Counted from the first letter of the stretch, positions 35,721-45,119 are shown. The stretch is 64,000 nt of DNA from Ferruginibacter sp050611725 (GCF_050611725.1 NZ_JBODJB010000001.1:2418001-2482000), one strand, 5' to 3'. Notes: generated by a model not told the origin, from the letters alone. Made by a program: numbers and translations.

Positions 35721-36449
35721 ATGACCAAACTCTCAGTAAACATAAATAAGATAGCGACTTTGCGTAACAGCCGGGGTGGTAATAATCCTGATCTGGTAAA
35801 GACTGCATTGGATATTGAACGCTTTGGAGCGGAAGGCATTACTGTGCACCCGAGACCGGATGAACGGCATATCCGTTATGCAGATGTATACGCACTAAAA
35901 AAAGTGATCGCTACTGAATTCAATATTGAAGGAAACTGTACGGAGCAATCTTTTGTAGATCTGGTTTTGGCAAACAAACCTGCACAAGTCACGCTTGTTC
36001 CCGATGCTGTCGGTCAACTCACTTCTAATCATGGATGGAATACAATTGAGTATAAGGATTATCTGACTGACATGATCAAGGTGTTTAAAAAAGCCGGCAT
36101 CAGGGTTTCTATATTTGTTGACCCTGTGGTTGAAATGGTTGAAGGCGCTAAAGCCACCGGTACCGATAGAATTGAATTGTATACAGAAGGCTATGCTAAG
36201 GAATATGCAATGGGCAATAAGCAACAGGCAATAACTCCTTATAAAGCTGCAGCAAAAAAAGCCAATGAATTAGGTTTAGGTATCAATGCAGGGCATGATC
36301 TTGACCTGAATAACTTAAAGTATTTTGCAGAAAATATTCCCGGATTACTTGAAGTATCTATTGGTCATGCATTAATATGCGATGCTATTTATTTAGGTTT
36401 AGAAAATACAGTGCAGTTGTACAAAAGACAGTTGCAATCATCTATTTGA
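35721..36449 (+). CDS. pdxJ: Pyridoxine 5'-phosphate synthase
   Basis: 242 residues, normal length. Joins 1-deoxyxylulose 5-phosphate and 3-amino-2-oxopropyl phosphate to give pyridoxine 5'-phosphate. Family segments are LSVNINKIATLRNSRGGNNPDL, GAEGITVHPRPDERHIRYADV, FNIEGNCTEQ, VTLVPD, RVSIFVDPV, IELYTEGYA, LGINAGHDLDLNNL and EVSIGHALICDAIYLGL. The last 8 bases overlap the 3' end of the convergent TlpA-like gene. Confidence 0.97.
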   Translation: MTKLSVNINKIATLRNSRGGNNPDLVKTALDIERFGAEGITVHPRPDERHIRYADVYALKKVIATEFNIEGNCTEQSFVDLVLANKPAQVTLVPDAVGQLTSNHGWNTIEYKDYLTDMIKVFKKAGIRVSIFVDPVVEMVEGAKATGTDRIELYTEGYAKEYAMGNKQQAITPYKAAAKKANELGLGINAGHDLDLNNLKYFAENIPGLLEVSIGHALICDAIYLGLENTVQLYKRQLQSSI

Positions 36450-37542
36450 TCAGCTTGCTTAGATATTTTTCAAGCTTAGGTCCTCTTAAATTTTTACCAA
36501 CAATTTTACCTTCCCTATCAATCAAAATATTTTGAGGTATTTGATATACTTGATTCTTTACGGCAACTGCATTTTGCCAGCCTTGTAGATCGCTTACATG
36601 TGGCCAGGTAAGTTTATCCATTTGAATGGCATCAACCCATGCTTGCTTTCCTTTATCTAATGACACACCTAATACTGTAAAATTTTTATCATGAAATTTA
36701 TTATAGGCAGCCACTACATTTGGATTCTCTATACGACATGGTCTGCACCAACTTGCCCAGAAATCGATCAACACATATTTACCTTTGAATGAAGAAAGTG
36801 AGATTTGATTGCCTGCTGTATCGGCTTGCGAAAAGTCATCCAAAACAGCACCAAAACCTTCTTTCTTTCTTGCTTCTATTAATTGAACAATATAGTTACC
36901 CATTGGACTTATTTTCTGATTTGAGTCCAATGCATTGTATAACTCTTCCGTTTTATCGTATACATCACCTATTTGATTGTAATGAATAATTGCCAAAGGT
37001 GCAACAAAAGATTTGGGATGTTTGGCCGGATAGCCGGCAGTAAGCTCTATTGCTTTAGTTTCAACGAATTCGTCGTACGGTGCATTTTCGTTGAAAACTT
37101 GCTGATATGGCTGTAAAGATTGAAGATAGGCCTGATACTCATTATGAGATTTAGACCCGGTAACGTTTACATAGTTGAGCGAATCCTTATGTCCGGTAAA
37201 TTTAACAACGCTATTATCAAGTAAAAGCGTAACGGTAGTTTTTTGATTATCTAACCAAAGTAACTTGAAATCAGGAAAACCAATTTTTCCTTTCAATGTA
37301 AATTTACCTTTTTTAAAGGTTGTTTCCTGTTCCAACACACCGGTACTACCATTTAATATACCCGCCTTAGTGCCATCCGGATAACCTGCTACAGTACCAT
37401 ATATAAGATATTCATCAGCAGCTTTTTTAATGGCAACAGTGGTCTTTGAGGACTGAGTTTTTTTAATTGCAGGTTTTTTAGTTGTTTTCTGTGCAAAAAC
37501 CAATGCAGGCAATAATACAAAAACAAGCAAAATTTTCTTCAT
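36442..37542 (-). CDS. TlpA-like thiol-disulfide protein with DUF4369-type N-terminal domain
   Basis: 366 residues. Signal peptide about 1-18 (ends VFAQ) and a Lys-rich linker. About 45-130 is a beta domain of the DUF4369 kind (YLIYGTVAGYPDGTKAGIL, KKGKFTLKGKIGFPDFKLLWLDN). About 232-366 is a thioredoxin fold (LSSFKGKYVLIDFWASWCRPCRIENPNVVAAY) with active site WCRPC at 265-269 and cis-Pro loop QIPQNILIDREGKIV. Such periplasmic proteins keep disulfides reduced or help cytochrome c assembly. WCRPC in place of WCGPC or WCEPC affects redox potential. It converges with pdxJ and overlaps it by 8 bases. Confidence 0.9.
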   Translation of the reverse strand: MKKILLVFVLLPALVFAQKTTKKPAIKKTQSSKTTVAIKKAADEYLIYGTVAGYPDGTKAGILNGSTGVLEQETTFKKGKFTLKGKIGFPDFKLLWLDNQKTTVTLLLDNSVVKFTGHKDSLNYVNVTGSKSHNEYQAYLQSLQPYQQVFNENAPYDEFVETKAIELTAGYPAKHPKSFVAPLAIIHYNQIGDVYDKTEELYNALDSNQKISPMGNYIVQLIEARKKEGFGAVLDDFSQADTAGNQISLSSFKGKYVLIDFWASWCRPCRIENPNVVAAYNKFHDKNFTVLGVSLDKGKQAWVDAIQMDKLTWPHVSDLQGWQNAVAVKNQVYQIPQNILIDREGKIVGKNLRGPKLEKYLSKLIK

Positions 37543-37588
37543 CAGGTATCTATTGAATATGCAATTTAATTCATTTAATGCGAATGTA

Positions 37589-38362
37589 TTATTGCAGTAC
37601 TTTATTTAGGAAATCTTTAGTAACTAAATCTACATTCGAGGCTGCATTTAAAGCCTGAATATAGGCACTGCCAATAATAGCTCCGTTGGTATGCTTACAG
37701 GCTGCCTGAAAAGTTGCCTTATCTTTAATACCAAACCCTACCAATATCGGATTCTTCAAATCCATTTGTTGCAGCCTGTTAAAATAAGCTTCCTGATTAC
37801 CAATAGCTTTATTGTTACCGGTAGTAGAAGATGACGAGACTGCATAAATAAACCCTGAGCTAAGTGTATCGATCTTTCTTATTCTTTCTTCGCTGGTTTC
37901 GGGAGTAACCAAAAAGATAAATTTTAAATTATGCTTTTCGAAAAGCTGTTTATATATGGTCTCATATTCATACATTGGCAAATCGGGCAAAATAATTCCG
38001 TCTACACCAACTGATTCTGCTGCTGCACAAAAATTTTCAATACCAAATTGCAACACAGGATTCATATAACCCATTAATATCAATGGAGTATCAAAACCAT
38101 TCTTACGAACATCTTTAAGTTGATTGAACAGCACTTGCATTGTCATCCCATTTTCTATAGCAACAGATCCGCTATGTTGAATTACGGGGCCATCGGCTAA
38201 TGGATCGCTATAAGGCATTCCAATTTCAACGAGATCAGCCCCATGTTGTTGCAATGCATTTAATACCTGCAAGGTTGAGTCTAATTTCGGATAACCTGCC
38301 GTGCAATAAACATTTAAAACGTTCTGTTTTTTTTCGGAAAATAATTTATCTATTCTGTTCAT
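37589..38362 (-). CDS. trpA: Tryptophan synthase alpha subunit
   Basis: 257 residues. Cleaves indole-3-glycerol phosphate to indole. Catalytic Glu46 and Asp57 are seen in LVEIGMPYSDPLADGPVIQ, with FIFLVTPETSEERI and GFIYAVSSSSTTG further on. Last gene of the trp operon, 4 bases after trpB. The phosphate-binding segment GFGIKDKATFQAACKHTNGAIIGSAYIQAL is complete. Confidence 0.97.
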   Translation of the reverse strand: MNRIDKLFSEKKQNVLNVYCTAGYPKLDSTLQVLNALQQHGADLVEIGMPYSDPLADGPVIQHSGSVAIENGMTMQVLFNQLKDVRKNGFDTPLILMGYMNPVLQFGIENFCAAAESVGVDGIILPDLPMYEYETIYKQLFEKHNLKFIFLVTPETSEERIRKIDTLSSGFIYAVSSSSTTGNNKAIGNQEAYFNRLQQMDLKNPILVGFGIKDKATFQAACKHTNGAIIGSAYIQALNAASNVDLVTKDFLNKVLQ

Positions 38363-38366
38363 ACTT

Positions 38367-39545
38367 TTAATCTAAATGCTTCATATAAGTTGCAAGATCC
38401 TTATCTCCTCTTCCGCTCAGACAAACCACCACAACTTCATCTTTTTTAAATTTAATTTTATTTAGCCCATACAAAGCATGAGCACTTTCTAATGCAGGAA
38501 TAATACCTTCCAGTTTACATAATTCAAAAGCTGATTGCAAAGCCTCTTTATCAGTTGCACTTAAGAATATTCCTCTGCCACTTTTATACAAATGAGCATG
38601 CAATGGCCCAATACCGGGATAATCTAATCCTGCTGAAATACTATGAGGCTCTACAACCTGTCCGTCTGCCGTTTGCATTAACAAACTTTTGCTGCCATGT
38701 AAAATTCCGGGTTTGCCTAACTGTGTTGTCGCAGCAGTCATGCCACTATCAATACCGCAACCTGCCGCTTCAACTGCTACTAATTTTACAGATGCTTCAT
38801 CTAAAAAATGATAGAACGCACCGGCTGCATTACTACCACCTCCTACACAAGCAAAAACATAATTCGGATTTTGTGAACCTGTTTTATCAAATAATTGTTT
38901 TTTTATTTCTTCACTGATCACAGATTGAAATCTTGCAACCATATCAGGATAAGGATGTGGCCCCACAACACTACCAATAATATAATGCGTATCAACCGGA
39001 TTATTGATCCAATCTCTGATGGCTTCATTAGTAGCATCTTTCAACGTTTTGCTACCACTGGTTGCTGGAATAACTGTTGCACCCAACATTTTCATTCTTG
39101 CAACATTCGGCGCTTGTCTTTCAATATCTTTTTCACCCATGTAAACAATACACTCCAATCCTTTCAAGGCACAAACTGTTGCTGTTGCTACTCCATGCTG
39201 ACCGGCACCTGTTTCTGCAATGATCCTTTTTTTACCCAACTTTATTGCCAACAAAATTTGCCCGATGGTGTTGTTTATTTTATGTGCCCCTGTATGACAA
39301 AGATCTTCTCTCTTTAAATAAATTTTAGCACCATATTTTTCGCTCAATCTTTCTGCTAAAAATAGTGGAGTTGGTCTACCGACATAATCTGTCAGCAATT
39401 GCTGAAATTCTTTTTGAAAACTGTCTTCATAAATTATTTTCAAATAATTATCCTGCAATTCTTTCACATTCGGGTACAGCATTTCAGGGATGAATGCTCC
39501 TCCAAAATCTCCATAATACCCATGTTCGTTTACACTGAAACTCAT
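38367..39545 (-). CDS. trpB: Tryptophan synthase beta subunit
   Basis: 392 residues. Joins indole and serine using PLP. The PLP lysine is Lys89 in CHTGAHKINN; GGGSNAAGAFYHF is the phosphate-binding loop; ETGAGQHGVATATVCAL is the TrpB1 signature. ALESAHALYGL and CLSGRGDKDLATY close the family pattern. It is TrpB1, the partner of TrpA, not the TrpB2 type. It starts 10 bases after the acetyltransferase stop. Confidence 0.98.
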   Translation of the reverse strand: MSFSVNEHGYYGDFGGAFIPEMLYPNVKELQDNYLKIIYEDSFQKEFQQLLTDYVGRPTPLFLAERLSEKYGAKIYLKREDLCHTGAHKINNTIGQILLAIKLGKKRIIAETGAGQHGVATATVCALKGLECIVYMGEKDIERQAPNVARMKMLGATVIPATSGSKTLKDATNEAIRDWINNPVDTHYIIGSVVGPHPYPDMVARFQSVISEEIKKQLFDKTGSQNPNYVFACVGGGSNAAGAFYHFLDEASVKLVAVEAAGCGIDSGMTAATTQLGKPGILHGSKSLLMQTADGQVVEPHSISAGLDYPGIGPLHAHLYKSGRGIFLSATDKEALQSAFELCKLEGIIPALESAHALYGLNKIKFKKDEVVVVCLSGRGDKDLATYMKHLD

Positions 39546-39555
39546 TTTATATTTT

Positions 39556-40050
39556 TTATTTTAGAATCAACTCTAATAATTTTAAATCCAACCATCTATC
39601 AAACTTATACCCTACTTCTTTTAAATGTGCCGCTTCTTTGAACCCAAGTTTTTTATGCAACTCAATGCTAATTTCATTATCGGCATCTATACCTGCGATA
39701 ATGCTGTGCAGATTTAATTCTTTTGCAGCATCTATAGTCTTTTGTAATAACAATTTACCGGTTCCTTTTCCTCTGCAAAATCTGTCTACATAAACAGAGT
39801 TTTCTACCGTAAATCTATATCCGACCCATGTCCTGAAAGTGCCGATAGAAGCAAATCCAACAATTTTATGATTATCTACTGCGACAAAAACAGGAAAACC
39901 TTGTTCTTGTTTTGTAGCAAACCATTGTTTCCGCATTTCAAGTGTGTGAGGTTCATAATCCCACACAGCCGTAGTGTTTACAATGATGTCATTGTAAATC
40001 ACCAGCATTGCCGGCAGATCACTTTCTGTTGCTGTTCGAATGGTTATCAT
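39556..40050 (-). CDS. GNAT acetyltransferase, phosphinothricin/methionine-sulfone type, inside the trp operon
   Basis: 164 residues. The pattern fits the PAT/MddA-like GNAT group: IRTATESDLPAMLVIYNDIIVNTTAVWDYEP, FASIGTFRTWVGYRFTVENSVYV, the acetyl-CoA loop RGKGTGKLLLQKTI, and DADNEISIELHKKLGFKEAAHLKEVGYKFDRWLD. Known members acetylate the amino group of phosphinothricin, methionine sulfone or related small amino acids. It lies between the second trpF (5-base gap) and trpB (10-base gap), so it is co-transcribed with trp genes. A role for it in tryptophan metabolism is not established; its substrate may be unrelated. Confidence 0.88.
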   Translation of the reverse strand: MITIRTATESDLPAMLVIYNDIIVNTTAVWDYEPHTLEMRKQWFATKQEQGFPVFVAVDNHKIVGFASIGTFRTWVGYRFTVENSVYVDRFCRGKGTGKLLLQKTIDAAKELNLHSIIAGIDADNEISIELHKKLGFKEAAHLKEVGYKFDRWLDLKLLELILK

Positions 40051-40055
40051 AAATA

Positions 40056-40685
40056 CTATTTCATCCCTTGCTTAAATTGCAATACCAGTGCCATATCCTT
40101 TACACCAGGTTCTTTTTCCAATTTACTATTCACATCTACACCAAAATAATCAGGGTGTTTAAATGATTTTAATTTTGCAGTATCATCAACACCAATTCCT
40201 CCGCTGATAAAAAATGGTTTTTCGATCTTTGCTTTACTCAAAATCTTCCAGTCAAATTGCTCACCGGTTCCGCCTGCCAAACCTTTAGTTGACTTTGTAT
40301 CAAATAAATAATAATCACATACTGCATCGTATGGCGCCACCAATGCATCAATATCCTTTACAGAATTGTCAATACTAAATGCTTTTATGACTTCTACTTC
40401 TTCTGAAAGATCTTCACACATTTCTGCAGACTCCTGTCCATGCAACTGTACCACATCCAAACCGTAATTATCAATAGCGTCTAACACATCGATCATTTCC
40501 GGGTTCACAAATACACCAACTATTTTAAAATCAAAATCGCTGTTCTTTATCGCTTTAGGATCAAGCTTATCTTCAACATATCTTGGCGAACTTTTTTCGA
40601 AGATCAATCCTGCAAAATCAATTTCCAAACCATCTAACTGTTGCAATTGTTTTAATTGCGTAATACCACAGACTTTAATATTCAT
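40056..40685 (-). CDS. trpF: Phosphoribosylanthranilate isomerase, second copy
   Basis: 209 residues. The catalytic pair is intact: Cys6 in IKVCGIT and Asp129 in YYLFDTKS. SPRY at 33-36, VVQLHGQES, GGTGEQFDW and FFISGGIGVDD are also kept, so it looks active. It overlaps the first trpF by one base (TAATG), and arose by tandem duplication or joined the operon from a related genome. Identity with the first copy is moderate by eye, so the split is old. It may have a different preference or just raise dosage. Confidence 0.93.
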   Translation of the reverse strand: MNIKVCGITQLKQLQQLDGLEIDFAGLIFEKSSPRYVEDKLDPKAIKNSDFDFKIVGVFVNPEMIDVLDAIDNYGLDVVQLHGQESAEMCEDLSEEVEVIKAFSIDNSVKDIDALVAPYDAVCDYYLFDTKSTKGLAGGTGEQFDWKILSKAKIEKPFFISGGIGVDDTAKLKSFKHPDYFGVDVNSKLEKEPGVKDMALVLQFKQGMK

Positions 40686-41320
40686 TATTCCTTATTTAAT
40701 TGTTCCGTAAATTTTTTTATCAATGCCATATCTTTCACCCCTGTTGCGATTTCAAATTTCGTATTGATATCAACCGCAAATAGCGCTTTTGCTTCAGGTG
40801 TTTCTTTAAAAGCTCTTAGTTTGTCAGCATCACCCGGCTCAATACCGCCACTTAAAAAATATGGCTTGCCTACTTGTGTTCCTTTTAATTGTGCCCAATC
40901 GAATTTCTTTCCTGTTCCTCCATAACCGGCCCCTTCTGTATCAAACATGAACATATCGCAAACGTTCATATATTCCTGAATTCTATACCCTATATTATCC
41001 GTTTCGCTCAAACGAAAAGCCTTTACAACAGAAATATAGTCTGCGATCTTTTCGCAATATTTAGGAGTTTCGTCGCCATGCAATTGTACCATATGCAATC
41101 TGCATTCGTCTACCATTTGCAAAACCTCTTCAGTAGAGGCATTTACAAAAACCCCCACTTTATTCATATTGTTTTCCTTTTTTATCTGATTGGTCGTCAT
41201 ATGTCGTAAAACATATCTCGGCGACTTCGGATAAAAAATGAACCCGGCAAAGGTAGCACCTACCTCCGGCAATTCTTGCAACTGCTCAGCATCGGTGATA
41301 CCACAAACTTTTACTCTCAT
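40685..41320 (-). CDS. trpF: Phosphoribosylanthranilate isomerase, first copy
   Basis: 211 residues. Isomerises phosphoribosylanthranilate to CdRP. Catalytic Cys6 in VKVCGIT and Asp127 in MFMFDTEG are present. SPRY, MVQLHGDET, GGTGKKFDW and FLSGGIEPGDA are typical. It overlaps trpC by one base (TAATG) and the next trpF by one base. Confidence 0.95.
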   Translation of the reverse strand: MRVKVCGITDAEQLQELPEVGATFAGFIFYPKSPRYVLRHMTTNQIKKENNMNKVGVFVNASTEEVLQMVDECRLHMVQLHGDETPKYCEKIADYISVVKAFRLSETDNIGYRIQEYMNVCDMFMFDTEGAGYGGTGKKFDWAQLKGTQVGKPYFLSGGIEPGDADKLRAFKETPEAKALFAVDINTKFEIATGVKDMALIKKFTEQLNKE

Positions 41321-42108
41321 TAGCTTTTTGCATTTAATTTGTTTACAAATTCGGCAAAAGCAATCGTTGGGTTTTGTGCTTTCATAAAATTCTCGCCGAT
41401 CAAAAACCCTTTAAAACCGGCACTTTTAAAAATATCAATAGTGGCTACGTCGCTGATGCCACTTTCGGCAACTTTAATTTTATCCGCTGGAATTTTTTTA
41501 CTCAATTCCAACGAACGGTTAATATCAACTGTAAACGTTTTAAGGTCTCGATTGTTTACTCCTACTATTTCTGTTTCATCGCAAATATGTTGCAACTCTT
41601 CTTCATTATGAATTTCAAGCAATACTTCCAATCCAAGACTTTTAGCAAACAAAGCCAGTTCTTTTACTCTTTCGGGAGTTAGACAGGCAGCAATCAATAA
41701 GATCACATCTGCACCAATTGATTTAGCTTCTATTATCTGGTATTCATCAATGATAAAATCTTTACGCAGAATGGGAATATTATTGATTCTTGCTCTTAAC
41801 AGATCATTAGATGAACCTCCAAAGAAAATCTCATCTGTTAAAACAGATAAACAACTTGCGCCATGTTTAGTGTATGCTCCTGTAACATCTAAAACATCTG
41901 CAGTCGCATTAATAACACCTTTAGAAGGAGATTGTCTTTTAAATTCAGCTATAATGCCAGTTTTAGTATCGTCCAATAGAAATTGCTTCAATGAAAAGCA
42001 GTTACGTTTATATAATGCAGCAGTTCGTAATTGCTCTTCATTTGCTAACAATTTCCGTTCCGCAACTTCAACTTTTTTTTGTTCAATTATTTTATCTAAA
42101 ATATTCAT
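41320..42108 (-). CDS. trpC: Indole-3-glycerol phosphate synthase
   Basis: 262 residues. Closes the indole ring from CdRP. Family motifs: IIAEFKRQSPSKGVI, SVLTDEIFFGGSSNDL, ILRKDFIIDEYQI, GADVILLIAACL, VGVNNRDLKTF, AESGIS, GFLIGENFM. It is a single-domain TrpC, not fused with TrpF. It lies 5 bases after trpD and overlaps trpF by one base. Confidence 0.97.
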   Translation of the reverse strand: MNILDKIIEQKKVEVAERKLLANEEQLRTAALYKRNCFSLKQFLLDDTKTGIIAEFKRQSPSKGVINATADVLDVTGAYTKHGASCLSVLTDEIFFGGSSNDLLRARINNIPILRKDFIIDEYQIIEAKSIGADVILLIAACLTPERVKELALFAKSLGLEVLLEIHNEEELQHICDETEIVGVNNRDLKTFTVDINRSLELSKKIPADKIKVAESGISDVATIDIFKSAGFKGFLIGENFMKAQNPTIAFAEFVNKLNAKS

Positions 42109-42113
42109 CCTGC

Positions 42114-43103
42114 TTATAAAGATTTTAATTTTTCCAATACATTCAAAGCCTTGCCACTTTCTAAACTATCGACAGCCAATTGATAGCATTCTTCATACGA
42201 AGCATATTTGCCCGTGCATTGTAATGCCATTGCTGAATTAGCCAATACTACTGCATTCTGCGACCATGTCCCTTCGCCTTTTAAGATCGTCATAAATATT
42301 TTCGCCGCTTCTTCAACAGAATTTCCTCCATGTATATCTTCTGCTTTCACCGTACGTTTTCCCAACATTTCAGGCGTCATCACTTTTTCACCAGCGTTGG
42401 TGATCACTTTTGTATCACCGGTTAAAGAGATCTCATCATATCCATCAAGACTATGAATAATGGTAAAGTTCTTATCTGTTTGTTGCAAGAGATAATTATA
42501 TATCCTTGCCATTTCCAGATTGTATACGCCAACCAATTGATGCTTCGGAAATGCAGGATTCACCATTGGTCCTAGCATATTAAAGAAAGTACGAACGCCT
42601 AAATTTTTTCTGATCGGTCCAACAACTTTTAATGCCGGGTGAAATAATGGTGCATGTAGAAAACAAATATTTGCTTCTTCAATTTCCTTTTTTAATTGCT
42701 TCTCATCATTTTTAAATGTATAGCCCAATTGCTCCATCACATTACTGCTGCCACTGATAGAAGATGCACCATAATTACCGTGCTTGGCTACTTTATTGCC
42801 TGTGCCTGCCACAATAAAGCAACTTAGGGTTGAAATATTGAATGTGTCTTTTCCATCTCCACCTGTACCAACAATATCAATCAAATCAGATTGACCAAGA
42901 TCAATCCGTACACAAAGATCAAGTAAAGCATCTCTAAATCCTTTCAATTCATCAATCGTAATGCTCCGCATAAGGTACACCGTTATAAAAGCAGCTATTT
43001 CACTTTCATTATATATCCCTTTTGATATATTCAACAATACCTCCTTTGCCTGCTCTGTTGAGAGGCTTTTGTATTCAAATAAACGTTGTAATATCTTTTT
43101 CAT
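42114..43103 (-). CDS. trpD: Anthranilate phosphoribosyltransferase
   Basis: 329 residues. Adds phosphoribosyl to anthranilate. Motifs: DIVGTGGDGKDTFNISTLSCFIVAGTGNKVAKHGNYGASSISGSSNVMEQLG (PRPP loop GTGGD and the KHGN...SG segment), and LGVRTFFNMLGPMVNP. It is not fused with TrpG. It starts 3 bases after trpG stops and lies 5 bases before trpC. Confidence 0.97.
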   Translation of the reverse strand: MKKILQRLFEYKSLSTEQAKEVLLNISKGIYNESEIAAFITVYLMRSITIDELKGFRDALLDLCVRIDLGQSDLIDIVGTGGDGKDTFNISTLSCFIVAGTGNKVAKHGNYGASSISGSSNVMEQLGYTFKNDEKQLKKEIEEANICFLHAPLFHPALKVVGPIRKNLGVRTFFNMLGPMVNPAFPKHQLVGVYNLEMARIYNYLLQQTDKNFTIIHSLDGYDEISLTGDTKVITNAGEKVMTPEMLGKRTVKAEDIHGGNSVEEAAKIFMTILKGEGTWSQNAVVLANSAMALQCTGKYASYEECYQLAVDSLESGKALNVLEKLKSL

Positions 43104-43106
43104 CGG

Positions 43107-43688
43107 CTATTTTTTCAACCAGTTTCTTAATAATTTTTCTCCATCCGGCGTTAACACACTTTCCGGATGAAATTGCACGCCCTGCACATCGTATTTTTTA
43201 TGCTGCAATCCCATGATATAACCATTTTCACTTCTTGCAGTCACTTCCAATTCCTCAGGGAAATTCTCATCACTTACAATCCAACTATGGTAGCGCCCTA
43301 CTTCGATTGTATCGGGCAACTCTGAAAATACATTATTACCAAAATTTGAATTCCTGTGGGTTATATTTATAGGTGTTGCAACGCCATGATACACAGTACT
43401 CAAATTTTCCAATTTACCGCCAAAAGCCTCACCTATTGCCTGATGCCCCAAACACACACCCAGTATAGATTTTGTTGGTGCATATTCTTTTATCAATGGC
43501 AACAATAAACCTGCTTCTTCAGGAATGCCCGGGCCGGGAGATAAAATGATTTTGTCGTAGTCCTTCACTTTTTCTAATGCGATCTTATCATTCCTGTGTA
43601 CTTCCACTTTTTCATGCATGATTTTTTCAACCAGGTGCACCAGGTTGTACGTGAACGAATCATAATTATCAAATACCAATATTTTCAT
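43107..43688 (-). CDS. trpG: Anthranilate synthase glutamine amidotransferase subunit
   Basis: 193 residues. Releases ammonia from glutamine for TrpE. The catalytic Cys79 is in LGVCLGHQAIGE; His and Glu are in GVQFHPES near the C-terminus. NYDSFTYNLVHLVE and SPGPGIPEEAG are typical. One base after trpE. As trpG is not next to pab genes it is likely dedicated to tryptophan. Confidence 0.97.
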   Translation of the reverse strand: MKILVFDNYDSFTYNLVHLVEKIMHEKVEVHRNDKIALEKVKDYDKIILSPGPGIPEEAGLLLPLIKEYAPTKSILGVCLGHQAIGEAFGGKLENLSTVYHGVATPINITHRNSNFGNNVFSELPDTIEVGRYHSWIVSDENFPEELEVTARSENGYIMGLQHKKYDVQGVQFHPESVLTPDGEKLLRNWLKK

Positions 43689-43689
43689 C

Positions 43690-45108
43690 TTAGATAGTTT
43701 GTGCTAATACGATAGCCTGTTTTAACGCATTTAATTTATTATTCACTTCTTGCAACTCACTTTCCGGTTTGCTTAACGCTACTACTCCAGCTCCTGCCTG
43801 ACGGATCAATGTATTATTCTTACTTAAAAAAGTTCGGATCATAATGGCATGATTACAACTTCCATTGAAACCTATGAAACCAATTGCTCCACCATAATAG
43901 CTTCTATCTGTTGGTTCAAATTCATTGATCAATTGCATTGCCTTAAATTTTGGAGCACCACTCAATGTACCCGCCGGAAAACTTACTGCCAATAATTTGA
44001 AGGGATTTGTTTCTGCCTGAACATTGCCTCTTACCTCACTTACTAAATGTATTACATGAGAATAATAGGTTGTTTTTTTATACTGCGTTACTTCCACATG
44101 ATCGCACATTCTGCTCAGGTCATTTCTGGCCAGATCTACCAGCATTACATGCTCTGCATTTTCTTTTTCATCTGCTTCTAACTGTATTGCCAGTTCCTGA
44201 TCTGCTTCATCATTACCTGTACGTTTGAATGTACCTGCGATCGGATGTACAATGGCTTTGCCATTTTCAACGATCAACTGACTTTCTGGTGACGAGCCAA
44301 TTAATTTATAATCGCCATAATCAAAATAAAATAAATATGGACTTGGGTTGATATTCCTTAATGCTCTGTAAACATTGAATTCATCCCCTTTGAATTTTTG
44401 TTCAAATTTTCTACTCAATACAATTTGAAAAACATCACCTCTGTAACAACTGGCAATTCCTTTTTTTACAATATCCAAATATTCATGATCTGTCAGATTA
44501 GATGTTTCATCACCAATAGCTTCAAATGGAAAAACGGGAACATCTTTACTTTTAATTAAACTCTCAACAGCATCAATATTACTATCCAATCCAGGAATTA
44601 TATTTTCACAAAGAAATAATTCATCTTTAAAATGATTGATAGCGATCACATATTGGTACAACCGATATCGCATTAATGGTATCTCAGTAGTTTGTTGTTT
44701 ATTTGCTGCAGTAAGATTGATCGTATCAAAGAATTGAACTGCATCATAAGTAGAATAACCAAATAAGCCTTGTGCTACATTAACCGGCTTTTTTGTATCA
44801 CCTATTAATTCAAAGCGTTGCATGAAACTCCATAAATGTTCCGGCACATCAGCAGGATTTGTGATAGCTATTTTCTCAGGAACCTGTCCCGGTAATTTAT
44901 ATTCTAATTCTTTTGCATTACTTATTTCAATTCCGGCAATGGCATTGATACCGATAAAAGAGCAACTATTTTCTCCTGCATGAAAATCTGTGCTTTCCAG
45001 CAAGATAGTATCTCTGAATTTATCACGTAAGCGTAGATAAATGCCAACAGGTGTATACACATCTGCCAACATTTTTTTAGAAACCGTTTGTATTTGTATT
45101 TTTTTCAT
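43690..45108 (-). CDS. trpE: Anthranilate synthase component I
   Basis: 472 residues. Converts chorismate to anthranilate with TrpG. The LLES motif (36-39 in DTILLESTDFHAGENSCSF), which binds feedback tryptophan in other TrpE proteins, is present, so the enzyme should be feedback-inhibited. The chorismate-binding core has DVFQIVLSRKFEQ, YFDYGDYKLIGSSPE, HPIAGTFKRTGNDEADQ, DEKENAEHVMLVDLARNDLSRMC, AGTLSGAPKFKAMQLI, and the final IRQAGAGVVALSKPESELQEV. It is first in the operon, 132 bases after the attenuator terminator, so expression should depend on read-through. Confidence 0.97.
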   Translation of the reverse strand: MKKIQIQTVSKKMLADVYTPVGIYLRLRDKFRDTILLESTDFHAGENSCSFIGINAIAGIEISNAKELEYKLPGQVPEKIAITNPADVPEHLWSFMQRFELIGDTKKPVNVAQGLFGYSTYDAVQFFDTINLTAANKQQTTEIPLMRYRLYQYVIAINHFKDELFLCENIIPGLDSNIDAVESLIKSKDVPVFPFEAIGDETSNLTDHEYLDIVKKGIASCYRGDVFQIVLSRKFEQKFKGDEFNVYRALRNINPSPYLFYFDYGDYKLIGSSPESQLIVENGKAIVHPIAGTFKRTGNDEADQELAIQLEADEKENAEHVMLVDLARNDLSRMCDHVEVTQYKKTTYYSHVIHLVSEVRGNVQAETNPFKLLAVSFPAGTLSGAPKFKAMQLINEFEPTDRSYYGGAIGFIGFNGSCNHAIMIRTFLSKNNTLIRQAGAGVVALSKPESELQEVNNKLNALKQAIVLAQTI

Positions 45109-45119
45109 TTTACCCCAAA

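Noticed and set aside
38895..39317. 140-residue open frame antisense to trpB
   Set aside because: A shadow of trpB, whose motifs are complete on the other strand.
40056..40685. Second trpF as a pseudogene
   Set aside because: The frame is full length and the catalytic Cys, Asp and phosphate-binding segments are intact.
41750..42241. 163-residue open frame antisense to trpC and trpD
   Set aside because: A shadow crossing two well-supported genes; no signal or domain pattern.
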